Assembly (NCBI GenBank): GCA_014843695.1
Contig: CM026400.1
Span: 12,293,395-12,357,394 of the forward strand
Direction of reading: 5' to 3'
From: Archivesica marissinica
Taxonomy: Eukaryota; Mollusca; Bivalvia; Venerida; Vesicomyidae
Length of the DNA stretch: 64,000 nucleotides
Below are positions 33,060 through 47,836 of the stretch, in pieces. Each line of letters starts with the position of its first letter. Position 1 is the stretch's first letter. The position numbers and the translations under genes were made by a program. Below the pieces are notes generated by a model that saw only the letters and a list, made by a program, of their open reading frames with translations, did not search any database and was not told the origin of the DNA.

Positions 33060-33740
33060 CGGCAAACAGGTTTTACAGTACCGCGAGACCGGCAAACACA
33101 ATGTCTTACAGTACCGCGAGACCGGCAATACACAATGTCTTACAGTACCACGAGACCGGCAACAACATGTCTTAAGTACCCGAACCGGCACACACATCTT
33201 ACAGTACTCAGATCCAAACACAAACCCAGGCAACACACAGTGTCTTACTACCTCGAGACCGGCAACACAGTTTTACATACCTCGAGACCGGAACACACAG
33301 TGTTACAGTACCGCGAGACAACACAACAACCACCAACACAACACAACCCACCAACGGCAACACACAGTTCATACCCGAGACCCAACAACAGTGCTTACAT
33401 ACCCAGACCGCAACAACAGTCTTACAGTACCAGACCGGCAACACAAGTTCTTACAGTACCCGAGACCGGCAACACACATGTTTACAGTACCGCGAGACGG
33501 CAACACACATGCCTTACAGTACCGAGACGGCAACAACAGTGTCTTAATACCGAACGGCAACACACAGTGTCTTACAGTACCGCGAGACCGGCAACACACA
33601 GCTTACAGTACCCAGACGGCAACACACATGCTTACAGTACCGCGAGACCGGCACAACAGTGTCTTAAGTACATCGAGACCGGCAACACACAGTGTCTTAC
33701 AGTACCGCGAGACCGGCAACACACACACACCCAACAAAAC
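33060..33740. other. Indel-rich patch in the 34-bp array, probable consensus error
   Basis: Units here lose single bases at high density (for example CGAGACGGCAAACAGG, AGTACCCGAACCGGCAC), while units on both sides are regular. Flanking higher-order structure continues through it. Confidence 0.65.
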
Positions 33741-36700
33741 AGTGTATTACAGTACCGCGAGACCGGAAATACACAATGTCTTACATTACCACGAGACAGG
33801 CAACACATAATCTCTTACCGTACCGTGAGACAGGCAACACACAATGTCTTACAGTACCGCGCGACCGGCAATACACAATGTCTTACAGTACCACGAGACC
33901 GGCAACACACAGTGTCTTACAGTACCGCGAGACCGGCAAGACAGGGTTTACAGTACCGCGAGACCGGCAAAACACAATGTCTTACAGTACCGCGAGACCG
34001 GCAATACACAATGTCTTACAGTACCACGAGACCGGCAACACACAGTGTCTTAAGTACCTCGAGACCGGCAGCACACAGTAACTTACAGTACATCTAGATC
34101 GGCAACACACATTGTTTTTCTATACCTCGAGAGCAACAACTTACAGTGTCTTACTGTACCTCGAGACCGGCAACATGCAGTGTTTTACAGTACCTCGAGA
34201 CCGGAAACACACAGTGTTTTACAGTACCGCGAGACTGGCTAAAAACACATTTCCTTACAGTACATCGAGACTGGCAACACAAAGTGCCTTACAGTACCGC
34301 GAGACTGGCAACACACAGTGCCTTACAGTACACCGAGATCGGCAACACACAGTCTCTTACAGTACCGCGAGACCGGCAACACACAGTGCTTTACAGTACC
34401 TCGAGACCGACAACAAACAGTGTCTTACAGTAGCTCAAGACCGGCAACACATAGTATCTTACAGTACCTCGAGACCGGCAACACACAGTGTTTTACAGTA
34501 CAGCGAGACTGGCAACACACAGTGCCTTACAGTACATCGAGAACGGCAACACACAGTGTCTTACAATACCGCGACACTGGCAGCACACAGTGTCTTACAG
34601 TACCGCGAGATCGGCAACACACAGTGCCTTACAGTACCTCTAGACAGGCAACACACAGTGTCTTACAGTACCGCGAGACCGGCAGCACACAGTGCCTTAC
34701 AGTACATCGAGACCGGCAACACACAATGTCTTACAGTACCGCGAGACCGGCAACACACAATGCCTTACAGTACCGCGAGACCGGCAACATACAGTGTCTT
34801 ATAGTACCGCGAGACCGGCAACACACAGTGTCTTACAGTACCGCGAGACCGGCAATATACAGTGTCTTACAGTACCTCGAGACCGGCAACACACAGTGTC
34901 TTACAATACCTCGAGACCGGCAACATACAGTGTCCTACAGTACTGCGAGACCGGAAACACACAGTTTCTTACAGTACCGCGAGACCAGAAACACACAGTG
35001 TCTTACAATACCTCGAGACCGGCAACATACAGTGTCATACAGTACCGCGAGACCGGCAACACACAGTGTCTTACAATACCTCGAGACCGGCAACATACAG
35101 TGTATTACAGTACCGCGAGACCTGGCAACACATAGTGTCTTACAATACCTCGAGACCGGCAACATACAGTGTCTTACATTACCTCGAGTCTGGCAACACA
35201 CAGTGCCTTACAGTACCTCGAGACAGGCAAAACACAGTGCCATACAGTACCGCGAGACCGGCAGCACACAGTGCCTTACAGTACATCGAGACCGGCAACA
35301 CACAGTGTCTTACAGTACCGCTAGACCGGCAACATGCAGTGTTTTACAGTACCTCGAGACCGGAAACACACAGTGTTTTACAGTACCGCGAGACCGGCAA
35401 TACACAATGTCTTACAGTACCTCGAGACCGGCAGCACACAGTAACTTACAGTACCTCGAGACCGGCAGCACACAGTATCTTACAGTACATCGAGATCGGC
35501 AACACACATTGTTTTTCTGTACTTCGAGACCGGCAACATGCAGTGTCTTACAGTACCTCGAGACCGGAAACACAGAGTGTTTTACAGTACCGCGAGACTG
35601 GCAACACACATTTCCTTACAGTACATCGAGACAGGCAACACACAGTGCCTTACAGTACATCGACACCGGCAACACACACTATCTTACAGTACCTCGAGAC
35701 CGGCAACACGCAGTGTCTTACAGTACCTGGAGACCGGCAACATACAGTGTCTTACATTACCTCGAGACTGGCAACACACAGTGCCTTACAGTACCTCGAG
35801 ACAGGCAACACACAGTGCCATACAGTACCGCGAGACCGGCAGCACACAGTGCCTTACAGTACATCGAGACCGGCAACACACAGTGTCTTACAGTACCGCG
35901 AGACCGGCAACATGCAGTGTTTTACAGTACCTCGAGACCGGAAACACACAGTGTTTTACAGTACCGCGAGACCGGCAATACACAATGTCTTACAGTACCT
36001 CGATATCGGCAGCACACAGTAACTTACAGTACATCGAGATCGGCAACACACATTGTTTTTCTGTACTTCGAGACCGGCAACATGCAGTGTCTTACAGTAC
36101 CTCGAGACCGGAAACACAGAGTGTTTCACAGTACCGCGAGACTGGCAACACACATTTCCTTACAGTACATCGAGACAGGCAACACACAGTGCCTTACAGT
36201 ACATCGACACCGGCAACACACACTATCTTACAGTACCTCGAGAACGGCAACACGCAGTGTCTTACAGTACCTGGAGACAGGCAACACACAGTGTCTTACA
36301 GTACACCGAGACCGGCACCACACAATGCCTTACAGTACCTCGAGACCGGCAACACACAATGTCTTACAGTACCGCGAAACCGGCAACACACAGTGTCTTA
36401 CAGTACCGCGAGACCGGCAATACACAAAGTATTACAGTACCTGGAGAGCGGCAACACACAGTGTCTTACAGTACCTCGAGGCCTGCAGCACACATTGTCT
36501 TACAGTACCGCGAGACCGGAAATACACAATGTCTTACAGTACCGCGAGACCGGCAGCACACAGTGTATTACAGTACCGCGAGACCGGCAATACACAATGT
36601 CTTACATTACCACGAGACAGGCAATACATAATGTCTTACCGTACCGTGAGACAGGCAACACACAATGTCTTACAGGACCGCGCGACCGGCAATACACAAT

Positions 36701-38299
36701 GTCTTACAGTACCACGAGACCGGCAACACACAGTGCTTACAGTACTACGAGACTGGCAAGACAGTGTCTTACAATACCGCGAGACCGGCAACACACAATG
36801 TATTACAGTACCGCGAGACCGGCAATACACAATGTCTTACAGTACCACGAGAACGGCAACACACAGTGTCTTACAGTACCTCGAGACCGGCAGCACACAG
36901 TAACTTACAGTACATCTAGATCGGCAACACACATTGTTTTTCTATACCTCGAGACCGACAACATACAGTGTCTTACTGTACCTCGAGACCGGCAACATGC
37001 AGTGTTTTACAGTACCGCGAGACTGGCAACACACATTTCCTTACAGTACATCGAGACAGGCAACACACAGTGCCTTACAGTACATCGACACCGGCAACAC
37101 ACACTATCTTACAGTACCTCGAGACCGGCAACACGCAGTGTCTTACAGTACCTGGAGACCGGCAACACACAGTGTCTTACAGTACATCGAGACCGGCACC
37201 ACACAATGCCTTACAGTACCTCGAGACCGGCAACACACAATGTCTTACAGTACCGCGAAACCGGCAACACACAGTGTCTTACAGTACCGCGAGACCGGCA
37301 ATACACAGAGTCTTACAGTACCTCGAGAGCGGCAACATGCAGAGTCTTACAGTACCGCGAGACCGGCAACACACAGTGCCTTACAGTACCTCGAGACAGG
37401 CAACACACAGTGCCTTACAGTACCTCGAGACAGGCAACACACAGTGTCATACAGTACCGCGAGACCGGCAACAAACAATGCCTTACAGTACCGCGAGACC
37501 GGCAACATACAGTGTCTTACAGTACCGTGAGACCGGCAACACACAGTGTCTTACAGTACCGCGAGACCGGCAACACACAGTTTCTTACAGTACCTCGAGA
37601 CAGGCAACACACAGTGTCTTACAATACCTCGAGACCGGCAACATACAGTGTCCTACAGTATCGCGAGACCGGCAACACACAGTGTCTTACAGTACCACGA
37701 GACCAGCAACACACAGTGTCTTACAATACCTCGAGACCGGCAACATGCAGAGTATTACAGTACCGCGAGACCGGCAACACACAGTGTCTTACAATACCTC
37801 GAGACCGGCAACATACAGTGTCTTACAGTACTGCGAGACCGGCAACACACAGTGTCTTACATTACCTCGAGACCGGCAACATACAGTGTCCTACATTACC
37901 TCGAGACTGGCAACACACAGTGTCTTACAGTACCTCGAGACTGGCAACGCACAGTGTCTTATTGTGCATCGAAACCGGCAACACACCCTGTCTAACAGTA
38001 CCGCGAGACCGGCAATACAAATTGACTTACAGTACCGCGAGACCGGCAATACACAGTGTCATACAGTACCTCGAGACCGGCAACACACAGTGTCTTACAG
38101 TACCTCGAGGCCGGCAGCACACATTGTCTTACAGTACCGCGAGACCGGCAATACACAATGTCTTACATTACCGCGAGACCGGCAGCGCACAGTGTATTAC
38201 AGTACCGCGAGACCGGCAATACACAATGTCTTACATTACCACGAGACAGGCAAAACATAATGTCTTACCGTACCGTGAGACAGGCAACACACAATGTCT

Positions 38300-39065
38300 T
38301 ACAGTAACGCGAGACCGGCAATACACAGAGTCTTACAGTACCCGAGAGCGGCAACATGCAGTGTCTTACAGTACCGCGAGACGGCAACACACATTTCTTA
38401 CAGTACATCGAGACTGGCAACACACAGTGCCTTAAAGTACCGCGAGACTGGCAACACACAGTTCTTACAGTACATCGAGAACGGCAACACACAGTGTCTT
38501 ACAATTCCGCGACACGGCAACACACAGTGTCTTACAGTACCGCGAGACCGGCAACACACAGTGCCTTACAGTACCGCGAGACCGGCAACACACAGTGCCT
38601 TACAGTACATCGAGACCGGCAACACACAGTGTCTTACAGTACCGCGAGACCGGCAAAACACAATGTCTTACAGTACCGCGAGACCGGCAACACACAATGC
38701 CTTACAGTACCGCGAGACCGGCAACATACAGTGTCTTACAGTACCGCGAGACCGGCAACACACAGTGTCTTACAGTACCGCGAGACAGGCAAAACATAAT
38801 GTCTTACCGTACCGTGAGACAGGCAACACACAATGTCTTACAGTACCGCGAGACCGGCAATACACAGAGTCTTACAGTACCTCGAGAGCGGCAACATGCA
38901 GTGTCTTACAGTACCGCGAGACTGGCAACACACATTTCCTTACAGTACATCGAGACTGGCAACACACAGTGCCTTAAAGTACCGCGAGACTGGCAACACA
39001 CAGTTCCTTACAGTACATCGAGAACGGCAACACACAGTGTCTTACAATTCCGCGACACTGGCAGC
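38300..39065. repeat. 539-bp tandem copy in the 34-bp array, one copy indel-rich
   Basis: 38,300-38,530 and 38,838-39,065 carry the same series of variant units (GAGAGCGGCAACATGCAG and onward). The first copy has several single-base deletions the second lacks. Confidence 0.7.
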
Positions 39066-42000
39066 ACACAGTGTCTTACAGTACCGCGAGATCGGCAACA
39101 CACAGTGCCTTACAGTACCGCGAGACCGGCAGCACACAGTGCCTTACAGTACATCGAGACCGGCAACACACAGTGTCTTACAGTACCGCGAGACCGGCAA
39201 CACACAATGTCTTACAGTACCGCGAGACCGGCAACACACAATGCCTTACAGTACCGCGAGACCGGCAACATACAGTGTCTTACAGTACCGCGAGACCGGC
39301 AACACACAGTGTCTTACAGTACCGCGAGACCGGCAACACCCAGTGTCTTACAGTACCTCGAGACCGGCAACACACAGTGTCTTACAATACCTCGAGACCG
39401 GCAACATACAGTGTCCTACAGTACCGCGAGACCGGCAACACACAGTGTCTTACAGTACCGCTAGACCAGCAACACACAGTGTCTTACAATACCTCGAGAC
39501 CGGCAACATACAGTGTCTTACACTACCGCGAGACCGGCAACACACAGTGTCTTACAATACCTCGAGACCGGCAACATACAGTGTATTACAGTACCGCGAG
39601 ACCGGCAACACATAGTGTCTTACAATACCTAGAGACCGGCAAATACAGTGTCTTACATTACCTCGAGACTGGCAACACACAGTGCCTTACAGTACCTCGA
39701 GACAGGCAACACACAGTGCCATACAGTACCGCGACACCGGCAGCACACAGTGCCTTACAGTACATCGAGACCGGCAACACACAGTGTATTACAGTACCGC
39801 GAGACCGGCAACATGCAGTGTTTTACAGTACCTCGAGACCGGAAACACACAGTGTTTTACAGTACCGCGAGACCGGCAATACACAATGTATTACAGTACC
39901 TCGAGACCGGCAGCACACAGTAACTTACAGTACCTCGAGACCGGCAGCACACAGTAACATACAGTACATCGAGATCGGCAACACACATTGTTTTTCTGTA
40001 CTTCGAGACCGGCAACATGCAGTGTTTTACAGTACCGCGAGACTGGCAACACACATTTCCTTACAGTACATCGAGACAGGCAACACACAGTGCCTTACAG
40101 TACATCGACACCGGCAACACACACTATCTTACAGTACCTCGAGACCGGCAACACGCAGTGTCTTACAGTACCTGGAGACCGGCAACACACAGTGTCTTAC
40201 AGTACATCGAGACCGGCACAACACAATGCCTTACAGTACCTCGAGACCGGCAACACACAATGTCTTACAGTACCGCGAAACCGGCAACACACAGTGTCTT
40301 ACAGTACCGCGAGACCGGCAATACACAGAGTCTTACAGTACCCCGAGAGCGGCAACACACAGTGTCTTACAGTACCTCGAGGCCTGCAGCACACATTGTC
40401 TTACAGTACCGCGAGACCGGAAATACACAATGTCTTACAGTACCGCGAGACCGGCAGCACACAGTGTAATACAGTACCGTGAGACCGGCAACACACAATT
40501 TCTTACATTACAACGAGACAGGCAATACATAATGTCTTACCGTACCGCGAGACCGGCAACACACAGTGTCTTACAGTACCTCGAGACCGGCAGCACACAG
40601 TATCTTACAGTACATCTAGATCGGCAACACACATTGTTTTTCTATACCTCGAGACCGACAACATACAGTGTCTTACTGTACCTCGAGACCGGCAACACAC
40701 AGTGCCTTACAGTACCTCGCGACAGGCAACACACAGTGTCATACAGTACCGCGAGACCGGCAACAAACAATGCCTTACAGTACCGCGAGACCGGCAACAT
40801 ACAGTGTCTTACAGTACCGCGAGACCGGAAACACACAGTGTCTTACAGTACCTCGAGACAGGCAACACACAGTGTCTTACAATACCTCGAGACCGGCAAC
40901 ATACAGTGTCCTACAGTATCGCGAGACCGGCAACACACAGTGTCTTACAGTACCACGAGACCAGCAACACACAGTGTCTTACAATACCTCGAGACCGGCA
41001 ACATGCAGAGTATTACAGTACCGCGAGACCGGCAACACACAGTGTCTTACAATACCTCGAGACCGGCAACATACAGTGTCTTACAGTACTGCGAGACCGG
41101 CAACACACAGTGTCTTACATTACCTCGAGACCGGCAACATACAGTGTCCTACATTACCTCGAGACTGGCAACACACAGTGTCTTACAGTACCTCGAGACT
41201 GGCAACGCACAGTGTCTTATTGTGCATCGAAACCGGCAACACACCCTGTCTAACAGTACCGCGAGACCGGCAATACAAATTGACTTACAGTACCGCGAGA
41301 CCGGCAATACACAGTGTCATACAGTACCTCGAGACCGGCAACACACAGTGTCTTACAGTACCTCGAGGCCGGCAGCACACATTGTCTTACAGTACCGCGA
41401 GACCGGCAATACACAATGTCTTACATTACCGCGAGACCGGCAGCGCACAGTGTATTACAGTACCGCGAGACCGGCAATACACAATGTCTTACATTACCAC
41501 GAGACAGGCAAAACATAATGTCTTACCGTACCGTGAGACAGGCAACACACAATGTCTTACAGTACCGAGCGACCGGCATTACACAATGTCTTACAGTACA
41601 ACGAGACCGGCAACACACAGTGCCTTACAGTACACCGAGACCGGTAACACACAGTGTCTTACAGTACCGTGAAACAGGCAAGACAGTGTCTTACAGTACC
41701 GCGAGACCGGCAACACACAATGTCTTACAGTACCGCGAGACCGGCAATACACAATGTCTTACAGTACCACGAGACCGGCAACACACAATGTCTTACAGTA
41801 CCTTGAGACCGGCAGCACACAGTAACTTACAGTACATCGAGATCGGCAACACACATTGTTTTGCTGTACTTCGAGACCGACAACATACAGTGTCTTACTG
41901 TACCTCGAGACCGGCAACATGCAGTGTCTTACAGTACCTCGAGACCGGAAACACACAGTGTTTTACAGTACCGCGAGACTGGCAACACACATTTCCTTAC

Positions 42001-43479
42001 AGTACATCGAGACTGGCAACACACAGTGCCTTACAGTACCGCGAGACTGGCAACACACATTGCCTTACAGTACACCGAGATCGGCAACACACAGTGTCTT
42101 ACAGTACCGCGAGACCGGCAACACAAAGTGCCTTACAGTACATCGTGACTGGCAACACACAGTGTCTTACAATACCTCGAGACCGGATGCACACAGTGCC
42201 TTACAGTACATCGAGACCGGCAACACACAGTGTCTTACAGTACGTCGAGACCGGCAACACATAGTTTCTTACAGTACCGCGAGACCGGCAACACACAGTG
42301 TCTTACAGTACCTCGAGACCGGCAACACAAAGTCTCTTACAGTACCGCGAGACCGGCAACACACAGTGTCTTACAGTACTTCGAGACGGCAGCACACAGT
42401 GTCCTACAGTACCATGAGACCGGCAACACAGAGTGTCTTACAGTACCGCGAGACCGGCAATACACAGTGTCTTACAGTATTTCGAGACGGCAACACACAG
42501 TGTATTACAGTACCGCGAGACCGGCAACACACAGTGTCTTACAGTACCGCGAGACCAGCAACACACAGTGTCTTACATTACCTCGAGGCCGGCAACACAC
42601 AGTGTCTTACATGGCCGCGAGACCGGCAACACACAATGTCTTACAGTACCGCGAGACCGGCAATACACAATGTCATATAGTACCACGAGACCGGCAACAC
42701 AAAGTGTCTTACAGTACCTCGAGACCGGCAGCACACAGTAACTTAGAGTACATCGAGATCGGCAACACACATTGTTTTTCTGTACCTCGAGACCGACAAC
42801 ATACAGTGTCTTACTGTACCTCTAGACCGGCAACATGCAGTGTCTTACAGTACCTCGAGACCGGAAACACACAGTGTTTTACAGTACCGCGAGACTGGCA
42901 ACACACATTTCCTTACAGTACATCGAGACTGGCAACACACAATGCCTTACAGTACCGCGAGACTGGCAACACACAGTGCCTTACAGTACATCGAGAATGG
43001 CAACTCACAGTGTCTTACAATACCTCGAGACCGGCAGCACACAGTGCCTTACAGTACATCGAGACCAGCAACACACAGTGTCTTACAGTACGTCGAGACC
43101 GGCAACACATAGTGTCTTACAGTACCTCGAGAACGGCAACACACAGTGTATTACAGTACCGCGAGACCGGCAACACACAATGTCTTACAGTACCGCGAGA
43201 CTGGCAATACACAGTGTCTTACAGTATTTCGAGACGGCAACACACATTGTCTTACAATACCACGAGACAGGCAACACACAGTGTCTTACAGTACCTCGGG
43301 ACCGGCAACACATAGTGTATTACAGTACCGCGAGACGGGCAACACACAGTGTCTTACAATACCTCGAGATCGGCAATACAAGGTGTCTTACAGTACCGCG
43401 AGACCGGCAACACACAATGTCTTACAATACCTCGAGACCGGCAACACACAGTGTCCTACAGTACCGCGAGACCGGCAAC

Positions 43480-46400
43480 ACACAGTGTATTACAGTACCG
43501 CGAGACCGGCAACACACAGTGTATTACAGTACCGCGAGACCAGCAACAAACAGAGTCTTACAGTACCTCGAGACCGGCAACACACAGTGTCTTACAGTAC
43601 CTCGAGACCGGCAACATACAGTGTATTACAGTACCGCGAGACCGGTAACACACAGTGTCTTACAGGGCCGCGAGACCGGCAACACACAATGTCTTACAGT
43701 ACCGCGAGACCGGCAATACACAATGTCTTACAGTACCACGAGACCGGTAACACACAGTGTCTTACAGTACCTCGAGACCGGCAGCACACAGTAACTTACA
43801 GTACATCGAGATCGGCAACACACATTGTTTTTCTGTACCTCGAGACCAACAACATACAGTGTCTTACTGTACCTCGAGACCGGAAACACACAGTGTCTTA
43901 CAGTACCTCGAGACCGGCAGCACACAGTAACTTACAGTACATCGAGATCGGCAACACACATTGTTTTTCTGTACCTCGAGACCGACAACATACAGTGTCT
44001 TATAGTACCTCGAGACCGGCAACACACAGTGTTTTACAGTACATCGAGACCGGCAACATACAGTTTCGTACAGTACCTCGAGACCAGACCGGCAACACAC
44101 AGTGCCTTACAGTACACCGAGACCGGCAACACACAGTGTCTTACAGTACTTCGAGACGGCAGCACACAGTGTCCTACAGTACCATGAAACCGGCAACACA
44201 CAGTGTCTTACAGTACCGCGAGACCGGCAATACACAGTGTCTTACAGTATTTCGAGACGGCAACACACAGTGTCTTACAGTACCGTGAGACCGGCAACAC
44301 ACGGTGTCTTACAGTACAGCGAGACCGGCAACACACAGTGTCTTACACTACCTCGAGAACGGCAACACACAGTGTATTACAGTACCGCGAGACCAGCAAC
44401 ACACAGTGTCTTACAGTACTGCGAGACCGGCAACACACAGAGTCTTACAGTACCTCGAGACCGGCAACACACAGTGTCTTACAGGGCCGCGAGACCGGCA
44501 ACACACAATGTCTTACAGTACCGCGAGACCGGCAATACACAATGTCTTACAGTACCACGAGACCGGCAACACACAGCGTCTTACAGTACCTCGAGACCGG
44601 CAGCACACAGTAACTTACAGTACATCGAGATCGGCAACACACAGTGTCTTACAGTACCGCGAGACCGGCAACACACAGTGTCTTACAGTACCTCGAGACC
44701 GGCAACACACAGTGTATTACAGTACCGCGAGACCGGCAACACACAGTGTATTACAGTACCGCGAGACCGGCAACAAACAGTGTCTTACAGTACCTCAAGA
44801 CCGGCAACACACAGTGTCTTACAGTACCTCGAGACCGGCAACATACAGTGTATTACAGTACCGCGAGACCGGTAACACACAGTGTCTTACAGGGCCGCGA
44901 GACCGGCAACACACAATGTCTTACAGTACCGCGAGACCGGCAATACACAATGTCTTACAGTACCACGAGACCGGTAACACACAGTGTCTTACAGTACCTC
45001 GAGACCGGCAGCACACAGTAACTTACAGTACATCGAGATCGGCAACACACATTGTTTTTCTGTACCTCGAGACCAACAACATACAGTGTCTTACTGTACC
45101 TCGAGACCGGAAACACACAGTGTCTTACAGTACCTCGAGACCGGCAGCACACAGTAACTTACAGTACATCGAGATCGGCAACACACATTGTTTTTCTGTA
45201 CCTCGAGACCGACAACATACAGTGTCTTACAGTACCTCGAGACCGGCAACACACAGTGTTTTACAGTACATCGAGACCGGCAACATACAGTTTCGTACAG
45301 TACCTCGAGACCAGACCGGCAACACACAGTGCCTTACAGTACACCGAGACCGGCAACACACAGTGTCTTACAGTACTTCGAGACGGCAGCACACAGTGTC
45401 CTACAGTACCATGAAACCGGCAACACACAGTGTCTTACAGTACCGCGAGACCGGCAATACACAGTGTCTTACAGTATTTCGAGACGGCAACACACAGTGT
45501 CTTACAGTACCGTGAGACCGGCAACACACGGTGTCTTACAGTACAGCGAGACCGGCAACACACAGTGTCTTACACTACCTCGAGAACGGCAACACACAGT
45601 GTATTACAGTACCGCGAGACCAGCAACACACAGTGTCTTACAGTACTGCGAGACCGGCAACACACAGTGTCTTACAGTACCTCGAGACCGGCAACACACA
45701 GTGTCTTACAGGGCCGCGAGACCGGCAACACACAATGTCTTACAGTACCGCGAGACCGGCAATACACAATGTCTTACAGTACCACGAGACCGGCAACACA
45801 CAGCGTCTTACAGTACCTCGAGACCGGCAGCACACAGTAACTTACAGTACATCGAGATCGGCAACACACAGTGTCTTACAGTACCGCGAGACCGGCAACA
45901 CACAGTGTCTTACAGTACCTCGAGACCGGCAACACACAGTGTATTACAGTACCGCGAGACCGGCAACACACAGTGTATTACAGTACCGCGAGACCGGCAA
46001 CAAACAGTGTCTTACAGTACCTCGAGACCGGCAACACACAGTGTCTTACAGTACCTCGAGACCGGCAACATACAGTGTATTACAGTACCGCGAGACCGGT
46101 AAAACACAGTGTCTTACAGGGCCGCGAGACCGGCAACACACAATGTCTTACAGTACCGCGAGACCGGCAATACACAATGTCTTACAGTACCACGAGACCG
46201 GTAACACACAGTGTCTTACAGTACCTCGAGACCGGCAGCACACAGTAACTTACAGTACATCGAGATCGGCAACACACATTATTTTTCTGTACCTCGAGAC
46301 CAACAACATACAGTGTCTTACTGTAACTCGAGACCGGAAACACACAGTGTCTTACAGTACCTCGAGACCGGCAGCACACAATAACTTACAGTACATCGAG

Positions 46401-47090
46401 ATCGGCAACATACATTGTTTTTCTGTACCTCGAGACCGACAACATACAGTGTCTTACAGTACCTCGAGACCGGCAACACACAGTGTTTTACAGTACATCG
46501 AGACCGGCAACATACAGTTTCGTACAGTACCTCGAGACCAGACCGGCAACACACAGTGCCTTACAGTACACCGAGATCGGCAACACACAGTGTCTTACAG
46601 TACTTCGAGACGGCAGCACACAGTGTCCTACAGTACCATGAGACCGGCAACACACAGTGTCTTACAGTACCGCGAGACCGACAATACACAGTGTCTTACA
46701 GTATTTCGAGACGGCAACACACAGTGTCTTACAGTACCGTGAGACCGGCAACACACGGTGTCTTACAGTACAGCGAGACCGGCAACACACAGTGTCTTAC
46801 ACTACCTCGAGAACGGCAACACACTGTGTATTACAGTACCGCGAGACCAGCAACACACAGTGTCTTACAGTACTGCGAGACCGGCAACACACAGTGTCTT
46901 ACAGTACCTCGAGACCGGCAACACACAGTGTCTTACAGGGCCGCGAGACCGGCAACACACAATGTCTTACAGTACCGCGAGACCGGCAATACACAATGTC
47001 TTACAGTACCACGAGACCGGCAACTCACAGCGTCTTACAGTACCTCGAGACCGGCAGCACACAGTAACTTACAGTACATCGAGATCGGCA
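43480..47090. repeat. 1,227-bp higher-order repeat, three consecutive copies
   Basis: Matching unit series occur at 43,480-44,706, 44,707-45,933 and 45,934 to about 47,090. Identical landmarks are exactly 1,227 bp apart: CATTGTTTTTCTGTACC twice per copy, and the compound unit GAGACCAGACCGG at about 44,085, 45,312 and 46,539. A further copy is at 61,953 to about 63,110. Confidence 0.85.
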
Positions 47091-47836
47091 ACACACATTG
47101 TTTTTCTGTACCTCGAGACCGACAACATACAGTGTCTTACTGTACCTCGAGACCGGCAACATGCAGTGTCTTACAGTACCTCGAGACCGGAAACACACAG
47201 TGTTTTACAGTACCGCGAGACTGGCAACACACATTTCCTTACAGTACATCGAGACTGGCAACACAAAGTGCCTTACAGTACCGCGAGACTGGCAACACAC
47301 AGTGCCATACAGTACACCGAGACCGGCAACACATAGTGTCTTACAGTACCGCGAGACCGGCAACACACAGTGCCTTACAGTACATCGAGACTGGCAACTC
47401 ACAGTGTCTTACAATACCTCGAGACCGGCAGCACACAGTGCCTTACAGTACATCGAGACCGGCAACACACAGTGTCTTACAGTACGTCGAGAACGGCAAC
47501 ACATAGTTTCTTACAGTACCGCGAGACCGGCAACACACAGTTTCATACAGTACCTCGAGACTGGCAACACACAGTGCCTTACAGTACCTCGAGACCGGCA
47601 ACACAAAGTGTTTTACAGTACATCGAGACCGGCAACACACAGTGTCTTACAGTACCTCGAGGCCGGCAACACACAGTGTCTTACATGGCCGCGAGACCGG
47701 CAACACACAGTGTCTTACAGTACCTCGAGACCGGCAACACACATTGCCTTACAGTACCTCGAGACCGGCAGCATACTGTGCCTTACAGTACATCGAGTCT
47801 GGCAACACACAGTGTCTTACAGTACCTCGAGACCGG

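Larger units (their letters stand above)
26488..47836. repeat. 34-bp minisatellite, main array, about 630 units up to the gap
   Basis: Unit as above. Many units contain CTCGAG (an XhoI site), others CGCGAG, and most contain CCGG, so the array is CpG-rich. Higher-order repeats are visible: a ~2,172-bp period (28,800-30,970 against 30,971-32,170), a 3,258-bp one (37,400-38,300 against 40,690-41,560) and a 1,227-bp one (43,480-47,090). A deviant unit with CATTGTTTTTCT marks the higher-order copies. Because 34 is 1 modulo 3 and the consensus plus strand has no stop, all three plus frames read one 34-residue cycle, giving frames up to 965 codons; the minus consensus has one TAA per cycle. I do not consider these genes. 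Confidence 0.97.

Noticed and set aside
25901..47836. Very long plus-strand open frames (up to 965 codons) with ETGNTQCLTVPRDR-type repeats
   Set aside because: They arise because the 34-bp unit has no stop on the plus strand and 34 is not divisible by three. Overlapping frames all give the same cyclic peptide, with no start context, splice sites or domain.
25755..47836. CRISPR array
   Set aside because: The 34-bp units are directly contiguous with no spacers, the setting is eukaryotic, and there are no cas genes.
17683..47836. Common origin of the 21/31-bp and 34-bp arrays
   Set aside because: The only shared string is TACAGTA(C), too short to be meaningful.
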